From: an uncultured Clostridia bacterium
GTDB lineage: Bacteria; Bacillota; Clostridia; Christensenellales; CAG-917
DNA length: 64,000 nucleotides
Reading direction: 5' to 3'
Assembly (NCBI GenBank): GCA_944332995.1
Contig: CALVKR010000001.1
Location: 186,001 to 250,000 of the forward strand
Position numbers and translations under genes: made by a program. Each line of letters starts with the position of its first letter. Position 1 is the first letter of the stretch. Below the pieces are notes generated by a model. The model saw nothing but the letters and a program-made list of their open reading frames with translations, was not told where the DNA came from and did no database searches. This document shows positions 61,876 to 64,000 of this stretch, in pieces.

Positions 61876-63180
61876 TCAAAAGTTTTGGATTAGCACGGTA
61901 GCGCTCTTTGCAGGCAGTTCGACGTCGCCTGAAAGCGAAACCTTTTTGCCGCTGAATGCGTCGGTAAACTCTCCGTAAAGCTCGCCGTGGCAAAGTCTTA
62001 CCGCTCCGCCTATGTTTATTCCCACTATCGCCCTTTGATTTTCGTTCCTTCTTTCAAAAATCAGAGCCTCGTTTTTTTCAACAAGATTTCTGTATCCTCC
62101 GAAACTGAACACGGCGTTAGATTTCCTGATGCCGACAAGCGTTTTAACGTATGCGGTAAGGTCATTAAACTCCGGTCTGTCCAAAGCGGGTCTCAACGCC
62201 TCGTCGCCGTGCGACTTTTCACCCTCTATCCCCCATTCGCTACCGTAGTAAATACACGGTATGCCCGGTGAAGTAAACTCGAGCGCAAATCCCACAGAAA
62301 CCAGTTCTTTATCCGTCAGTATCGATTTAAACCTCGTCACGTCGTGATTGTCCAAAAAAGTCATCAGGTGCTTTCCTTTGTATATGCACCACTCGAACGG
62401 ACCGAATTGGCGGTTTAGCGAATAGGAAATTTCAAACAGATTTTTTGAATTGAGGGCCGAATACAAACTCTTGTAGTTTTCATAGTTGGTGCAGCTGTCG
62501 AGCATATTATCGTTTACTATCAAATTGTAGTCGCCAAACAGCACCTCGCCTATCAGAACAAAATCGCCTTTGATACCTTTTGCAAAGTGCCTCAGCTCGC
62601 CCATAAAGCCTCTATCAAGGCAATACGCAACGTCAAGTCGCAAGCCGTCTATGTCAAACGTTTCTATCCAAAACCTGACGGCGTCAAAAATATGTCTTTT
62701 TACGTCCTGATTTTTAAGATTTAATTTTACAAGTTCGGGGTGCTCTTCCCAGCAATCGTACCAAAAGCCGACTCCGTACGGGTCGGAATCGAAGTTGAGG
62801 ATAAACCAATCTTTATAAGGAGAATCCCACCTTTTTTCGACGACGTCCTTAAACGCCCAAAATCCTCTGCCTACGTGATTGAATACACCGTCTAAAATCA
62901 CCTTTATCCCCTTTTGGTGCAGAGCGTCGAAAACCTCTTTGAAATCGGATATTTCCCCGAGCCTGACGTCCGTTTTGAAATAGTCCCTCGTATCGTATCC
63001 GTGCTTGTCCGACTCAAATATCGGTCCGAAATAAACTCCGCCCACCCCGAGATTTTCAAGGTGCGGTATAAAATTTAAAACTGTTTTTATTCTGTGTTCC
63101 TGCTGACCGTCGTTATAGAGCGGCGCTCCGCACAATCCCAAAGGATATATATGATAAATTGTCTTATCGTCCGTCCACAT
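61876..63180 (-). CDS. GH13 alpha-amylase-family glycoside hydrolase
   Basis: This 434-residue enzyme shows the GH13 boxes: KVILDGVFNHVGRGFWAF (region I), GLRLDVAYCLD (region II, nucleophile Asp), IGEVLFGDY (region III, acid Glu) and FLDNHDVTRFKS (region IV, Asp). There is no signal peptide, so it acts inside the cell on maltodextrins. The small beta domain follows the barrel. Length fits the cytoplasmic neopullulanase/maltogenic-amylase-like or CGTase-like subgroups without extra domains. An AGAGGG site precedes the ATG. Confidence 0.93.
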   Translation of the reverse strand: MWTDDKTIYHIYPLGLCGAPLYNDGQQEHRIKTVLNFIPHLENLGVGGVYFGPIFESDKHGYDTRDYFKTDVRLGEISDFKEVFDALHQKGIKVILDGVFNHVGRGFWAFKDVVEKRWDSPYKDWFILNFDSDPYGVGFWYDCWEEHPELVKLNLKNQDVKRHIFDAVRFWIETFDIDGLRLDVAYCLDRGFMGELRHFAKGIKGDFVLIGEVLFGDYNLIVNDNMLDSCTNYENYKSLYSALNSKNLFEISYSLNRQFGPFEWCIYKGKHLMTFLDNHDVTRFKSILTDKELVSVGFALEFTSPGIPCIYYGSEWGIEGEKSHGDEALRPALDRPEFNDLTAYVKTLVGIRKSNAVFSFGGYRNLVEKNEALIFERRNENQRAIVGINIGGAVRLCHGELYGEFTDAFSGKKVSLSGDVELPAKSATVLIQNF

Positions 63181-63428
63181 AGTATGCCCTCTTGTTTGTC
63201 TGTATTTTGTATCGGTGCCATATTTTGCACTTATTCATTTTTTTCGGTATCATTTTTCTATCCGTTTATTTATATACGTTTCTTTAGTTGAATAAAGCGG
63301 ATATTATCCGCTTTATCAAGTGCTCTCATTTTATAAACTGCCTATAAACGCTCAGCTTTTTCGCTTGCGCCAAAAAATTGTTTAAAAATTTTATAAAGTC
63401 AGTATAGTCGTCAAAAGCCGTGTTAAAC

Positions 63429-64000
63429 TCAATCGTAGTTTTTCAAAAACTCTATCGTAGCTTTAAACACTGCGTCAAGCGCGTCCTTATTTACGGCGTC
63501 TATCGTATCCCGCCTTGTATGATAATAATACGGGATATCGTAATTTATTGCGGTAACCGAAGTTGCCGTCAGCTTTGCCTGCGAGAATGCGGCGCCGTCG
63601 GTAGAGCCGATGGGTATTCCCGAAAATTTGGCTTTGGCTCCGCTGTCGACTATGGCTTTCATATATTTTTCTCCGAGCGCCCTATCCGTCTTTACCGTCA
63701 TATTTAAATCCTTCAAATTTACGCAGAGAAAATCAAGCTCGGCTATCGTGTCAAACGATATTATCTCGGTGGGAATTTTTTGACATTCCGCCTTATGCGC
63801 CTTGCTCCACGCTTTTGCGCCTCTCAATCCCGTTTCTTCCGAGCCCGTCAATATAACGCCCACTTTTGTGTGTTCAAAAGTTATATCGTTGTCTTTGAGT
63901 GCCTTTAACACCGCCATCGAAAGTGTGCAACCCGTCAGGTCGTCGTTTGCGCCGTCCACCACCCTTTTCCAATTATTCAAGAAAAATAGCGGGATAAGCA
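63429..64000 (-). CDS. M28-family zinc aminopeptidase, partial (N-terminal part beyond window)
   Basis: The frame stays open to the right edge, so the start is missing; about 190 residues are seen. It shows the metal-binding ANDDLTGC (bridging Asp), the catalytic and zinc Glu pair in LTGSEETGLRGAKAW, a further Asp in EIISFDTIAEL and the late His in YYYHTRRDTIDAVN, as in M28 peptidases. This places the zinc-site domain in the visible part. Substrates are unknown. No signal peptide can be judged. Confidence 0.9.
   Translation of the reverse strand, partial: LIPLFFLNNWKRVVDGANDDLTGCTLSMAVLKALKDNDITFEHTKVGVILTGSEETGLRGAKAWSKAHKAECQKIPTEIISFDTIAELDFLCVNLKDLNMTVKTDRALGEKYMKAIVDSGAKAKFSGIPIGSTDGAAFSQAKLTATSVTAINYDIPYYYHTRRDTIDAVNKDALDAVFKATIEFLKNYD

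Overview
The window looks like chromosome of a low-to-medium GC, Gram-positive-type obligate anaerobe of the Clostridia. The supporting genes are rubrerythrin, a fused NfnAB-type ferredoxin:NADP oxidoreductase, the GGGtGRT/NifU-like pair, a MurF with a membrane domain, BspA-type leucine-rich-repeat (LRR) surface proteins, Big_2 surface proteins, AGGAGG ribosome-binding sites and sigma-A type promoters (often TTGACT-N16/17-TAAAAT). No outer-membrane genes, tRNA, rRNA, CRISPR array, transposase or prophage gene was recognised. Most genes lie on the minus strand.

Layout. 1-5.7 kb holds two BspA-like LRR proteins, the second divergent from a small XRE regulator, with two palindromic operators between them. 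6.3-10.6 kb holds the NifU-like/GGGtGRT pair, a membrane-anchored DUF1508-like protein and a cytidylate-kinase-like protein. 10.7-17.8 kb holds comEC, ppa, icd, ddl, murF and a hydrolase. 17.9-20.5 kb is an FMN-riboswitch operon: a ribU-tsaE fusion, then tsaB and rimI. 20.6-24.8 kb is nadD-yqeK (fused), rsfS, a small unknown gene, pdp and deoC. 24.9-26.4 kb, on the plus strand, holds an unknown membrane protein and rubrerythrin. 26.6-30.7 kb is nth, nfnAB and obg. 31.2-34.6 kb holds a DUF3343 gene divergent from a cysteine desulfurase, then a subtilase with two small unknown genes around a palindrome.

35.2-46.4 kb is one compact ten-gene run, comM-dprA-topA-trmFO-hslV-hslU-hisS-rseC-trxA-glyA, closed by a strong terminator. 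46.5-53.4 kb is a surface and transport region: a Big_2 protein, an LRR lipoprotein, a GPH sugar symporter and a DUF6512-like membrane protein. 53.6-58.6 kb carries two large uncharacterised proteins, one with a repeated IWG motif and one with a degenerate EAL-like domain, separated by a long array of 7-bp repeats. 58.9-64 kb has an ABC/FtsX exporter, a GH13 amylase and the end of an M28 peptidase.

The most unusual points are these: a riboflavin-transporter/TsaE fusion under an FMN riboswitch; promoters at nadD-yqeK and nth placed exactly for leaderless mRNA; the IWG-motif and degenerate-EAL gene pair; the self-contained XRE/LRR switch; and short tandem repeats, different at each locus, in many of the longer intergenic gaps. 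All functions are read from sequence by eye and no database search was possible.
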